Source of the DNA: an uncultured Verrucomicrobiota bacterium
GTDB lineage: Bacteria; Verrucomicrobiota; Verrucomicrobiia; Limisphaerales; UBA9464
Length of the DNA: 53,091 bases
Direction of reading: 5' to 3'
Assembly (NCBI GenBank): GCA_903907995.1
Contig: CAIVQH010000032.1
Span: 1-53,091, forward strand
Under the pieces are notes generated by a model. The model worked only from the letters and a program-made list of their open reading frames with translations, ran no database searches and was not told the origin of the DNA. The translations under genes and the position numbers were made by a program. How positions within the stretch are numbered: the stretch's first letter is position 1; each line of letters begins with the position of its first letter. This document shows positions 16,471 through 24,640 of this stretch, in pieces.

Positions 16471-18473
16471 ACGACCGACCTTCGGTCTCCTGCTCCGAAT
16501 GCGGTTCGGCTTTGCCGGAATCGGCGCACGGGTTCTGCCCGCGCTGCCTGCTCGGGCTGGCGGTCAGGGTTCCGGCCGAGAGCAGCGGTCTTCCCGCCAA
16601 CAAGAACTTTGGGGGTTACGAGCTGCTGGAGCGCATCGGGCAGGGCGGCTTCGGGGTGGTTTTTCGCGCGCGACAGCAGGGGCTGGACCGGCTGGTCGCG
16701 CTGAAGCTGCTGCGCACGGGTGCCTTTGCCACCGACGCCGAACTGAAACGCTTCCGCGCTGAGGCGCAGGCGGTCGCCCGGCTGCAGCATCCGAACATCG
16801 TCACGCTGCACGAGGTCGGCGAATGCGAGGGGCAGCCCTTCTACTCGATGGAGCTGATCTCCGGGGCGGGCCTCGACACGCTCGTGAAGCTCGGGCCGCT
16901 GCCGCCCGACCGCGCGGCGAGCTACGTCCGCAGCGTGGCGGATGGCATTCACTACGCGCACACGCGCGGGCTGCTGCACCGCGACCTCAAGCCCGCGAAC
17001 GTGCTGCTCGACGACTACGGCCAGCCCAAGGTCACCGACTTCGGCCTCGCCCGTTCGCTGACCGGACCGAGCGACCTCAGCCACTCGGGCGACTTCGTGG
17101 GCACGTTGCTCTACGCCTCGCCGGAACAGGCCGCCGGCCGGACCAAGGATGTGGGCGTCGGCAGCGACGTGTGGGCGCTCGGGGCGACCCTTTACGAGCT
17201 GCTCACCGGGCGGCCGCCCTTCACGGGCGCCACGGTCGCGGATGTTCAACGCAAGATTCTGAACGACGAACCGGTTGCGCCCAGGACCCTGAACCCGGCC
17301 GTCCCCCGCGACTTGGAGACCGTCTGTCTCAAGTGCCTCGCCAAGGAGCCGGGGCACCGGTATCGCGAGGCGAAGGAGCTGGCGGCAGACCTTGGGCGCT
17401 TCCTGCGCCGTGAACCCGTGCGGGCCCGGCCAGTCGGCCTGGCGGGCCGCTTCACCCGGTGGTGCCGACGCCGGCCCGCACAGGCAGTGGCAGTGACGAC
17501 ACTGTTTGTGCTGCTGACTCTCCTATCCGTCGCGGCGGGACTCTTCCGGCATGATCTGCTCGCGAGCAACGCGCAGGCGGCACAGCTGGCGGCGCTGGCG
17601 ATCCATGCGGAACTGGCCGAGGTGGGCCATGCGGTCACGCAGGCGGCGGATTCGGCAGCGCTACGCCACTTCGTGAACACGCGCGACTGGCGCGCCTGCG
17701 ACGGCTGGTTGGGCGGGCTTCAGGACGCGGCGCTCAGGGCTCCGGCGGCGCATTGGCTGCACTCCGAGAACTGGTATCTGCTCGATGCGCGCGGGCAGAT
17801 GCTGGCGCACTGGCCGGTCGGCAGCCGCATCACGAACGTCGCCTTTCGCGATTACTATCTCGGCGCAATTCGGCGGGCGGGAGCGGGTGACGGCGAAGTC
17901 CACTTCAGCCGGGTTTATCAGGGTGTGAATGATGGCCTGCACAAATTCGGCATCAGCCGGGTGGTGCGGGATGCGCAGGGCCGGATCGCCGGCGTGCTGG
18001 TGGCCACCGTGGCCACCACGACCACCGAACGGCAGGCCGCGCTCAGCAACGCCGAACGGAAGACGGTGCTCATCGCCGCCACCGATAACAATCCGCCGCC
18101 GCCCGACATGGCGCCGTTGCCAAGGCTGCCGGACTTTGTGGTGATGCTGCATCCCGCCTTTCGGGAGCATGAACCAGTGATGGCCGCCGCGCATCCGGCA
18201 TTCGCCCGGCTGCTGGCCTTGCCCGAAGGGGAGGCGGTCGTCGTCTCCGATTCCTTTTATCGCGACCCGGTGGGCGAACGGCACAACCGCTACAAGGGGC
18301 GCTGGCTGGCGGGGCTGGCGCGCGTGCCGGAGACGCCGTTCATCGTGATCTTCCAGACGCGTGACTGGGTGGGCGACGCGGCGCTCTTCGCGTTTATTGT
18401 CGCCACCGGTTCCGGACTGGCCGTGTGGAACTTCGTTCACCAACGCGCGAAGCGCATGGCCCCGAGGGTATGA
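16467..18473 (+). CDS. Transmembrane Ser/Thr protein kinase with Cache-like sensor
   Basis: A 668-residue Hanks-type kinase. A zinc-ribbon-like N-terminus has Cys9/Cys12 and Cys24/Cys27. The kinase domain (about 50-320) shows the Gly loop G-Q-G-G-F-G-V-V, Lys80 in VALKLL, the catalytic loop HRDLKPAN (171-178), DFG (191-193) and S-P-E-Q-A. A membrane segment (about 338-358) leads to an extracytoplasmic region (about 365-640) with Y-L-L-D-A-R-G-Q and F-R-D-Y-Y-L-G patterns typical of Cache sensors. A second membrane segment lies at the very C-terminus. Start ATG 16467 overlaps the preceding stop. The layout implies ligand sensing outside and phosphorylation inside, perhaps of the adjacent sigma factor; the substrate is inference. 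Confidence 0.9.
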   Translation: MNDRPSVSCSECGSALPESAHGFCPRCLLGLAVRVPAESSGLPANKNFGGYELLERIGQGGFGVVFRARQQGLDRLVALKLLRTGAFATDAELKRFRAEAQAVARLQHPNIVTLHEVGECEGQPFYSMELISGAGLDTLVKLGPLPPDRAASYVRSVADGIHYAHTRGLLHRDLKPANVLLDDYGQPKVTDFGLARSLTGPSDLSHSGDFVGTLLYASPEQAAGRTKDVGVGSDVWALGATLYELLTGRPPFTGATVADVQRKILNDEPVAPRTLNPAVPRDLETVCLKCLAKEPGHRYREAKELAADLGRFLRREPVRARPVGLAGRFTRWCRRRPAQAVAVTTLFVLLTLLSVAAGLFRHDLLASNAQAAQLAALAIHAELAEVGHAVTQAADSAALRHFVNTRDWRACDGWLGGLQDAALRAPAAHWLHSENWYLLDARGQMLAHWPVGSRITNVAFRDYYLGAIRRAGAGDGEVHFSRVYQGVNDGLHKFGISRVVRDAQGRIAGVLVATVATTTTERQAALSNAERKTVLIAATDNNPPPPDMAPLPRLPDFVVMLHPAFREHEPVMAAAHPAFARLLALPEGEAVVVSDSFYRDPVGERHNRYKGRWLAGLARVPETPFIVIFQTRDWVGDAALFAFIVATGSGLAVWNFVHQRAKRMAPRV

Positions 18474-18586
18474 GGTACCCGATTTTGTTTTATGATTTGG
18501 CGGCGAATTTCGGCTTTCGCCAGGGTGTTTCCGGCGTTCTTATTCCGGGGCAGGTCGTTTTCAGATGCGTTGCCTCGCCTAATTCC

Positions 18587-20470
18587 GTGAACCTTTCGTC
18601 CCTTCACCTGTTATGGCTTTTTGTGGCCGCTGCCCTGCCGCTGGCCGCCGCGCCACCACCCCAATTGCCCGTCGAGGACTTTTTCCGTCCACCGGCCTGC
18701 GGCCAGGCGCAGCTTTCGCCGGACGGCACAAAGGTCGCTTTCGAGTCAGCGGAAGCGTGGGAAAAACGGCTGGCGATTTACGACCTCAGGACGGGGAAAC
18801 TCACGCGGATGCGTTTCGACCGCAATTATGAGCTGTCGAGCTTCTTCTGGAAAGGCAACGACCAGATCATCCTGTTTCTGGAACAGGATGGTTATTGGAC
18901 CGGTGAGATTTACGCCGCTGCCGCCGATGGATCGGGCATGCAGCCGGTGGGGGATCATTCCCGCATCATCAACCGGCTGCCCGACGATCCCCACCACATC
19001 CTGGTCGCAGAGTCTGAACGTAGCGGTCCTTCCGACATGCGTGGGCCGTCCGTGCGGTTACTGAATGTGGAAACCTCCCGCAGTTCGCCCGTGCAATCCG
19101 CGCTCGAGCATGTGCTCTCCTGGGTGACCGACCAGGACGGGGTCGTGCGGCTGGGCCTGCGGGCGGATCCGGACGGTGTGACTTGGCTGCATCGTCGGGA
19201 TAAGGACGGACCGCTTAGCGTACTTTGGAAGGAGAAACTGGCGGGGGGGGAGACTTTCAACCCGCTGGAGTTCGACTTTGATGGACGGACGCTCTACGTC
19301 GCCTCGAACCGGAACCGCAGCTTCGATGCGCTCTGGGCTTTCGACGTGGAGAAGAAGGAGTTCGTCCGGGAAGTGTTCGTGCCGCCGGGAGTCGATGTGG
19401 AAGGAGTGGTCATGTCACGCCGACACCGGCGGCTGATGGCGGTGGAATACACCGGCGACCGCAGTCACATTGAACCGCTGGACCCGGAGTATGCCCGGCT
19501 GCGCAAAAGCACGCAGGAGGCCCTCGGCAACCGGCCCATGTCGTTCCGGAACCACGACAAGGAATGGCACAAGGCGCTGGTGCGGGTGGGTGGGGACCGT
19601 GATCCCGGGGAGTACTACGTGCTCGACATTGACAAGGGCGAACTCAACGCCTTCCACCGAGTCATGCCCTGGATCAAGCCCGAGCAGATGGCCGAGATGC
19701 GGCCGATTGAATTCAAGGCCCGGGACGGGCTGCTCATCCATGGCTACCTCTCATTGCCGGTCGGCCGTGAGCCGCGCAATCTGCCGCTGATCCTCCATCC
19801 ACACGGGGGACCGCAGGCGCGAGACCACTGGGGTTTCAATGAGGAGGTCCAGTTCCTGTGCAACCGGGGCTTTGCGGTGCTGCAGGTCAATTTCCGGGGT
19901 TCAACCGGCTATGGGCAGAAATTTGAGAAAGCCGGTTTTGGCGAATGGGGTGGGAAGATGCAGGACGATCTCACGGATGCCGTAAAGTGGACCATTGCCG
20001 AGGGTTACGCCGATCCAAAGCGGGTAGGTATCTATGGGGCGAGTTATGGCGGTTATGCCACGATGATCGTGCTGTGCCTCACGCCGGAACTCTATCGCTG
20101 CGGCATCAACTATGTCGGGGTCACCGATCCCAAACTGCTGCTCAAACATGCCCGGCACTCCGAAGAGGTTGTGAAGGCCCAAATCCGCCGCCTGCTGGGG
20201 GGTGCAACCGATGCCGAACTCATCAAGGCCCCTTCCGCCGTCGCTTTGGCGGATCATATTCAGGCCCCGGTGCTGATGTATTATGGCATTCACGATCCGC
20301 GGGTTGACATTGAGAATGGCGACGTCATGGCCGCAGCCCTGAGCCGCGCCCACAAAACCTACGAGTACAAGACCAAGACCTTGGAAGGCCACGGTTTCCA
20401 GAGCAAACAGGCCAAGCTGGAGTTCTACAACGCGATGGATGCCTTCCTGGCGAAGTATCTTGGGGAATAG
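18587..20470 (+). CDS. Secreted S9 (prolyl oligopeptidase family) peptidase
   Basis: About 627 residues from GTG 18587, chosen because a signal peptide begins there (L-H-L-L-W-L-F-V-A-A-A-L-P-L-A-A-A). An in-frame ATG at 18470 overlapping the kinase stop is the alternative. An N-terminal seven-bladed-propeller-like region (S-P-D-G-T-K-V-A-F-E and similar strands) precedes the alpha/beta hydrolase domain. Catalytic Ser486 is in GASYGGY, Asp570 in HDPRVD and His602 in EGHGF, all present. Family members cleave peptides or act as acylaminoacyl or dipeptidyl peptidases. It may be co-transcribed with the kinase. Confidence 0.9.
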   Translation: MNLSSLHLLWLFVAAALPLAAAPPPQLPVEDFFRPPACGQAQLSPDGTKVAFESAEAWEKRLAIYDLRTGKLTRMRFDRNYELSSFFWKGNDQIILFLEQDGYWTGEIYAAAADGSGMQPVGDHSRIINRLPDDPHHILVAESERSGPSDMRGPSVRLLNVETSRSSPVQSALEHVLSWVTDQDGVVRLGLRADPDGVTWLHRRDKDGPLSVLWKEKLAGGETFNPLEFDFDGRTLYVASNRNRSFDALWAFDVEKKEFVREVFVPPGVDVEGVVMSRRHRRLMAVEYTGDRSHIEPLDPEYARLRKSTQEALGNRPMSFRNHDKEWHKALVRVGGDRDPGEYYVLDIDKGELNAFHRVMPWIKPEQMAEMRPIEFKARDGLLIHGYLSLPVGREPRNLPLILHPHGGPQARDHWGFNEEVQFLCNRGFAVLQVNFRGSTGYGQKFEKAGFGEWGGKMQDDLTDAVKWTIAEGYADPKRVGIYGASYGGYATMIVLCLTPELYRCGINYVGVTDPKLLLKHARHSEEVVKAQIRRLLGGATDAELIKAPSAVALADHIQAPVLMYYGIHDPRVDIENGDVMAAALSRAHKTYEYKTKTLEGHGFQSKQAKLEFYNAMDAFLAKYLGE

Positions 20471-20640
20471 GGCCAACTTCGCGCAAAAGCTCAGCCGGGG
20501 CGCGCAGATGCTCAGCGAAAAGTCCGATTTCGGGCATTATCGCGTTGACGCTGATTTTGGGAGGCGAGTTAGCTAGCGGCACCGTTTAGCCAGTCCGTGC
20601 CCTTCCGGGCGCCATGCTTGCCGGGCGGAGCCATTTTTCC

Positions 20641-21753
20641 ATGAGCCGTAAAATCAACGTCGCCATCGTCGGTCTCGGATTCGGGTCCGAATTCATCCCC
20701 ATCTACCAGCGCCACCCCCAGGCGAACATGTACGCCATCTGCCAGCGCTCGAAGGAGAAGCTGGAGCAGGTCGGCAAGGCGTTCGGTGTGGAGAAGCGCT
20801 ACCAGAGCTTCGAAGATCTGCTTCGCGATCCGAATGTGGACGCGGTGCACATCAACTCGCCGATCCACCTGCACGCGTCGCAGTCCATCGCCGCGCTGCG
20901 CGCGGGCAAGCACGTGGCCTGCACCGTGCCCGCCTGCACCACCATCGAGGAGGCCCGCGAGATCGTTAAGGCCTCCAAGGAGAGCGGCAAACGCTACATG
21001 ATGATGGAGACGGTGGTGTGGAGCCGCGAGTACCTCTACGTCCGCGAGCTGCGCGACACTGGCAAGCTGGGCCGCATCCAGTTCGTGCGCGGCAGCCATC
21101 TCCAGAACATGGCGGGCTGGCCCGGCTACTGGGAAGGCCTGCCGCCGATGCACTACGCCACGCACTGCGTCTCGCCCTGCCTTGGCATCGTGAACGGCGA
21201 GGCGGAATTCGTGTCCTGCCTCGGCTCCGGCCGCATCTCCGAGGCCCGTATCGCGAAGTACGGCTCGCCCTTCTCGTTTGAGACGGCGCATTTCAAGGTC
21301 CGCAACCAGGACGTGGCCGGCGAGGTTACGCGCTACCTCTTCGACGCCGCCCGGCAGTACCGCGAGAGCTTTGACTGCTACGGATCCGAGACGTCCTTCG
21401 AATGGCAGCTCACCGAGCACGATGACCCGGTGCTGCACCTCGGCGGTGAGTCGGTCGAGAAGGTGAAGATCCCCGACTATGCGCACCTGCTGCCGGAGCC
21501 GATCCGGCCCTTCACGACCAAGGGCGTGTATGACATGACCGAGAACGCGCACCTGTCGTTCATCCAGGGCAGCGGCCACGGCGGCAGCCACCCGCACCTC
21601 GCGCACGAGTTCATCTCCGCCGTGGTGGAGAACCGGCCGAGCTTCCCCGACCTCTACCAGTCCGTGAACTGGACGATGGTCGGCATCCTCGCCCACGAGT
21701 CCTCGATGCGCGGCGGCGAGAAGATTTGCCTGCCGAATTTCCGGGGCGTCTGA
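20641..21753 (+). CDS. Gfo/Idh/MocA-family oxidoreductase
   Basis: A 370-residue NAD(P)-dependent oxidoreductase. The Rossmann start is V-A-I-V-G-L-G-F-G-S-E-F, followed by Y-A-I-C-Q-R-S and D-P-N-V-D-A-V-H-I-N-S-P-I-H-L-H-A. The usual E-K-P motif is here C-T-V-P (about residues 94-97), so the canonical catalytic Lys is absent. A Tyr/His-rich C-terminal part (G-L-P-P-M-H-Y-A-T-H-C-V-S-P) may supply metal or substrate ligands. No signal peptide is visible. Start ATG 20641 is chosen over 20614 because the Rossmann fold begins directly. A strong terminator follows. Substrate is probably a sugar or inositol derivative; unknown. Confidence 0.88.
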   Translation: MSRKINVAIVGLGFGSEFIPIYQRHPQANMYAICQRSKEKLEQVGKAFGVEKRYQSFEDLLRDPNVDAVHINSPIHLHASQSIAALRAGKHVACTVPACTTIEEAREIVKASKESGKRYMMMETVVWSREYLYVRELRDTGKLGRIQFVRGSHLQNMAGWPGYWEGLPPMHYATHCVSPCLGIVNGEAEFVSCLGSGRISEARIAKYGSPFSFETAHFKVRNQDVAGEVTRYLFDAARQYRESFDCYGSETSFEWQLTEHDDPVLHLGGESVEKVKIPDYAHLLPEPIRPFTTKGVYDMTENAHLSFIQGSGHGGSHPHLAHEFISAVVENRPSFPDLYQSVNWTMVGILAHESSMRGGEKICLPNFRGV

Positions 21754-21784
21754 CCCGCCGAAACCTTCCCCCGTCTGATTTCGA

Positions 21785-21812
21785 CCCGCCGGCTAAAACC
21801 GGCGGGTTTTTT
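21785..21812 (+). terminator. Rho-independent terminator after the Gfo/Idh gene
   Basis: A perfect eight-base stem CCCGCCGG/CCGGCGGG with loop CTAAAA is followed by six T residues. It starts 32 bases after the stop at 21753, so it should end transcription of the Gfo/Idh gene before the delta-60 gene at 21927. Confidence 0.9.
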
Positions 21813-21926
21813 ATTGAAGTGAGGTGGCGCCAGTGTCGCCCATCGTACGTTCATGAATGTAAATCTACGCTTGCAAAACATACGTGCGGGTGGTCTGTTG
21901 CCCGCGCACAAAGATTCCCCAAGGGT

Positions 21927-24632
21927 ATGAATACAAGGAGAGGCTTCGTCTGGCGGGCCGGGCTGGTGCTCACGCTCGCATCAATTCTGACATCGCGGTC
22001 CCTCGCCGACGGCGAACTGGACCTCGGATTTTCCCCGTCTACCGAACTGGGCACCAATGCCATTACAGGCTTTGCGGTGGTGGGCGGACGAGCATACCTT
22101 TCTTCCCCGACCTTCCCGGTCCTGCGGCTGCGCGATGACGGCAGCCCGGACCCTGACTGGCAGCTCCCGGTGCCTGTGACCTGGATCTCCATCCTGGGGG
22201 GGCTCCCTTCGGGTGGCCTGGCCGTGCTCAGCAATTCCGGGCTGTTGCTTCAGCATGACGACGGCTCGTACTCGCAATCTGCGTCGCTGGGGATCTCGCC
22301 GTTTCCCGGAAGCCGCCTGCTCGCGCAGGATGACGGCTCGGTGACCGTGTTTGATCAGGAAAACGCCCGCAAAGTGCATGGGGACGGTTCGATCGATCCG
22401 GGCTTCCGGATCCAGGTCTCGTTGCCGGCGGTGGATACTTCGACGTCCTCGGGTTCGGGCAGCGCTACCATCAGGGCGGCGGGGGACCGCCAGGGACGCT
22501 ACCTTGTCATCGGCAACTTCCATGCCACGGCTCCGGCGGATCGCCTTGGCCTACTCCGACTCTTGGCGGACGGTTCGCTGGATCCGGACTGGAATCCGAG
22601 TCCTGACCTGGGTCTCAAGCTGAGCGGCAGCGGAAGGCTGAACTCAAAACCAGTCGCGGTGGCAACCCTTTCGGATGATTCCGCAGTCGTGGCGCTGGAA
22701 GATCAGCTGGCCTGGATCGATGCCCGGGGAACCGTCACCCGGCGGATGCCAAACCCCTCCAATTTCCCGCTCAACTTGGCCACGTTGCTCACACAGCCCG
22801 ATGGCAAGACCATCGTGGGAGGCAACTTTACTAGATGGGGTGCTGCGTCGGCCTCGGGACTGATCCGCCTGAATGCCGATGGCACTTTGGACGATACCTT
22901 CACTGTTCAGTTGGACGGGCCGCTTGTCAGTGCCATGGAATTGGACGGTCAGGGCCGGCTTTGGATTTTCGGCGAGTTTCGCATGGTAAACGGGGTGGCA
23001 CGGCCGGGAATTGCCCGCTTGCAGGCCTACATACCGGCATCCACCAACGCTGTGGCCTTGCAAGCCAGCGTCACGGTGTCATCCCGTCACGTGGCGACGA
23101 ACGAGGCGCTCTACCTCACCGCGCGGGTGGACGGCCTGCCGGAGCCGACGCTGCAATGGCTGCGGGACGGAATCCCGATACCCGACGCCACCAACCGCAG
23201 CCTGCGTCTGGCCATCACCAACGGCAGCGAGCTGGGCGCTTTCAGCCTGGTGCTGAGCAATGCCTTCGGTTCGCAGAAGCTCGATTTTCCCGCCACCACT
23301 CTCGCGGCGCGCAGTCCGCAGCCGGGTCTGGAAGACCTGGGCTTCAGCCGTGCCCTCACAAACTTCATCTTTGTCACCCATCTGGTCCCGCTGCCCGATG
23401 GCCGCCTCCTGGTGGGGAGCGGAAATCCATATAACAATGACACCTCGGAAACCGCGCTGGTGGGACGACTGTGGTCGGACGGCAGCTTGGATTCCAGTTT
23501 CGGCGTCGGCGGTGTCGTCAAGGGCCAGGGGCATGTGGAAACCTTGGTCCCGTTGCCCGGTGGCGGGCTGTTGGTGGCGGGCGATTTCACCGTGTTGGCC
23601 GGGCATCCTGCCTACGGACTTGCCGAGCTGGATCGCTCGGGCAGCCTGGTGGTCCGCCCGTTTCCCAGTCTGGACATCGTCCATGTGTCCACAGCCTTAC
23701 CGTTGCCGGATGGCAAGCTGCTGATCGCGGGTCCGTTCACCAAGGTGGGCGATGCGCCGGCTTTTCGACTCGCCCGGCTGAATGCCGACCTCACTCTGGA
23801 TACGACGTTCCAATCTCCCGTGGTGGCGCCCCGATTTGTCGACGCGATGGCGCTCGATCTGCACGGGCGGGTGCTCATCGCCGGGGAGCGCACCTACGGT
23901 ACCGGTCAGATCCTTACGAATCCGCCCAGTCTGGGCCTGATGCGCCTGCTGGGCGATGGCTCGGCCGACCCGGCGTTCCATGCGCGGAGCAACGGCTTGC
24001 GGGCCATTTTTGTGGAGGACGACGGCAAGCTGCTCGTCGGCATGCCCCCGGTACGCCTGGATGAGGATGGGAACGTCCTGACCGTCTTCGATGACAGCTA
24101 CCCTTATTCACGATCAACCGCTGATTTCTTTCTGCTCGACGGGCCGAATCATTTGATGGTTCGCACTTCCGGAGGTCAGGTCATCTACCGCTCACTGGTG
24201 GACAACTTCATCAGCAGCAAGGTCGAGCTCTGGCGTTGGAAAGCCACCGGCGAACGGGATTACAGTTTCAAGTGCGTGTTACCCTCGGCAGGAGGCTACA
24301 GCTATGAAGCTACCGCGATGGCTGCTCTGGCCGATGACTCTGTGCTGCTCCATACGGTGCTTAGCGAGTCGTTCGACCTGGAACTGTCCCGGCACCTGCA
24401 TCGCATATCCCGCGACTCCGACTTTTCTTTGCGGACGAAGGATGTCAGTGCCGGCCAGTTTCGCGTCGCGCTGGAGACGCAACCGGGGCTGACCTACGAG
24501 ATCTATCAGCGAGAGCAGCTGACCGGTGGCACAGCGACCCAGATTGGCGCGTATTCCGGCGACGGCTATGTCATCGACCTGCAGACGCCTGCGACCGGCA
24601 ACGCGACCTATCTCGAGCTGCGTCGCCACTGA
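21927..24632 (+). CDS. Exported delta-60 repeat protein with Ig-like domain
   Basis: A 901-residue protein with a signal peptide (R-A-G-L-V-L-T-L-A-S-I-L-T-S-R-S-L-A-D). Delta-60-type repeats are seen as D-D-G-S-P-D-P-D-W, A-D-G-S-L-D-P-D-W and N-A-D-G-T-L-D-D-T-F with intervening P-D-G-K-T-I-V-G-G-N-F strands, before and after a central Ig-like domain (about 375-455: L-Y-L-T-A-R-V-D-G-L-P-E-P-T-L-Q-W-L-R-D-G). Such repeats form beta-propeller-like surfaces. The C-terminus has a short beta-rich domain common in verrucomicrobial exported proteins. It is in its own unit after the terminator and converges with the cytochrome gene, the stops being eight bases apart. Confidence 0.85.
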   Translation: MNTRRGFVWRAGLVLTLASILTSRSLADGELDLGFSPSTELGTNAITGFAVVGGRAYLSSPTFPVLRLRDDGSPDPDWQLPVPVTWISILGGLPSGGLAVLSNSGLLLQHDDGSYSQSASLGISPFPGSRLLAQDDGSVTVFDQENARKVHGDGSIDPGFRIQVSLPAVDTSTSSGSGSATIRAAGDRQGRYLVIGNFHATAPADRLGLLRLLADGSLDPDWNPSPDLGLKLSGSGRLNSKPVAVATLSDDSAVVALEDQLAWIDARGTVTRRMPNPSNFPLNLATLLTQPDGKTIVGGNFTRWGAASASGLIRLNADGTLDDTFTVQLDGPLVSAMELDGQGRLWIFGEFRMVNGVARPGIARLQAYIPASTNAVALQASVTVSSRHVATNEALYLTARVDGLPEPTLQWLRDGIPIPDATNRSLRLAITNGSELGAFSLVLSNAFGSQKLDFPATTLAARSPQPGLEDLGFSRALTNFIFVTHLVPLPDGRLLVGSGNPYNNDTSETALVGRLWSDGSLDSSFGVGGVVKGQGHVETLVPLPGGGLLVAGDFTVLAGHPAYGLAELDRSGSLVVRPFPSLDIVHVSTALPLPDGKLLIAGPFTKVGDAPAFRLARLNADLTLDTTFQSPVVAPRFVDAMALDLHGRVLIAGERTYGTGQILTNPPSLGLMRLLGDGSADPAFHARSNGLRAIFVEDDGKLLVGMPPVRLDEDGNVLTVFDDSYPYSRSTADFFLLDGPNHLMVRTSGGQVIYRSLVDNFISSKVELWRWKATGERDYSFKCVLPSAGGYSYEATAMAALADDSVLLHTVLSESFDLELSRHLHRISRDSDFSLRTKDVSAGQFRVALETQPGLTYEIYQREQLTGGTATQIGAYSGDGYVIDLQTPATGNATYLELRRH

Positions 24633-24640
24633 CCGGCGTC

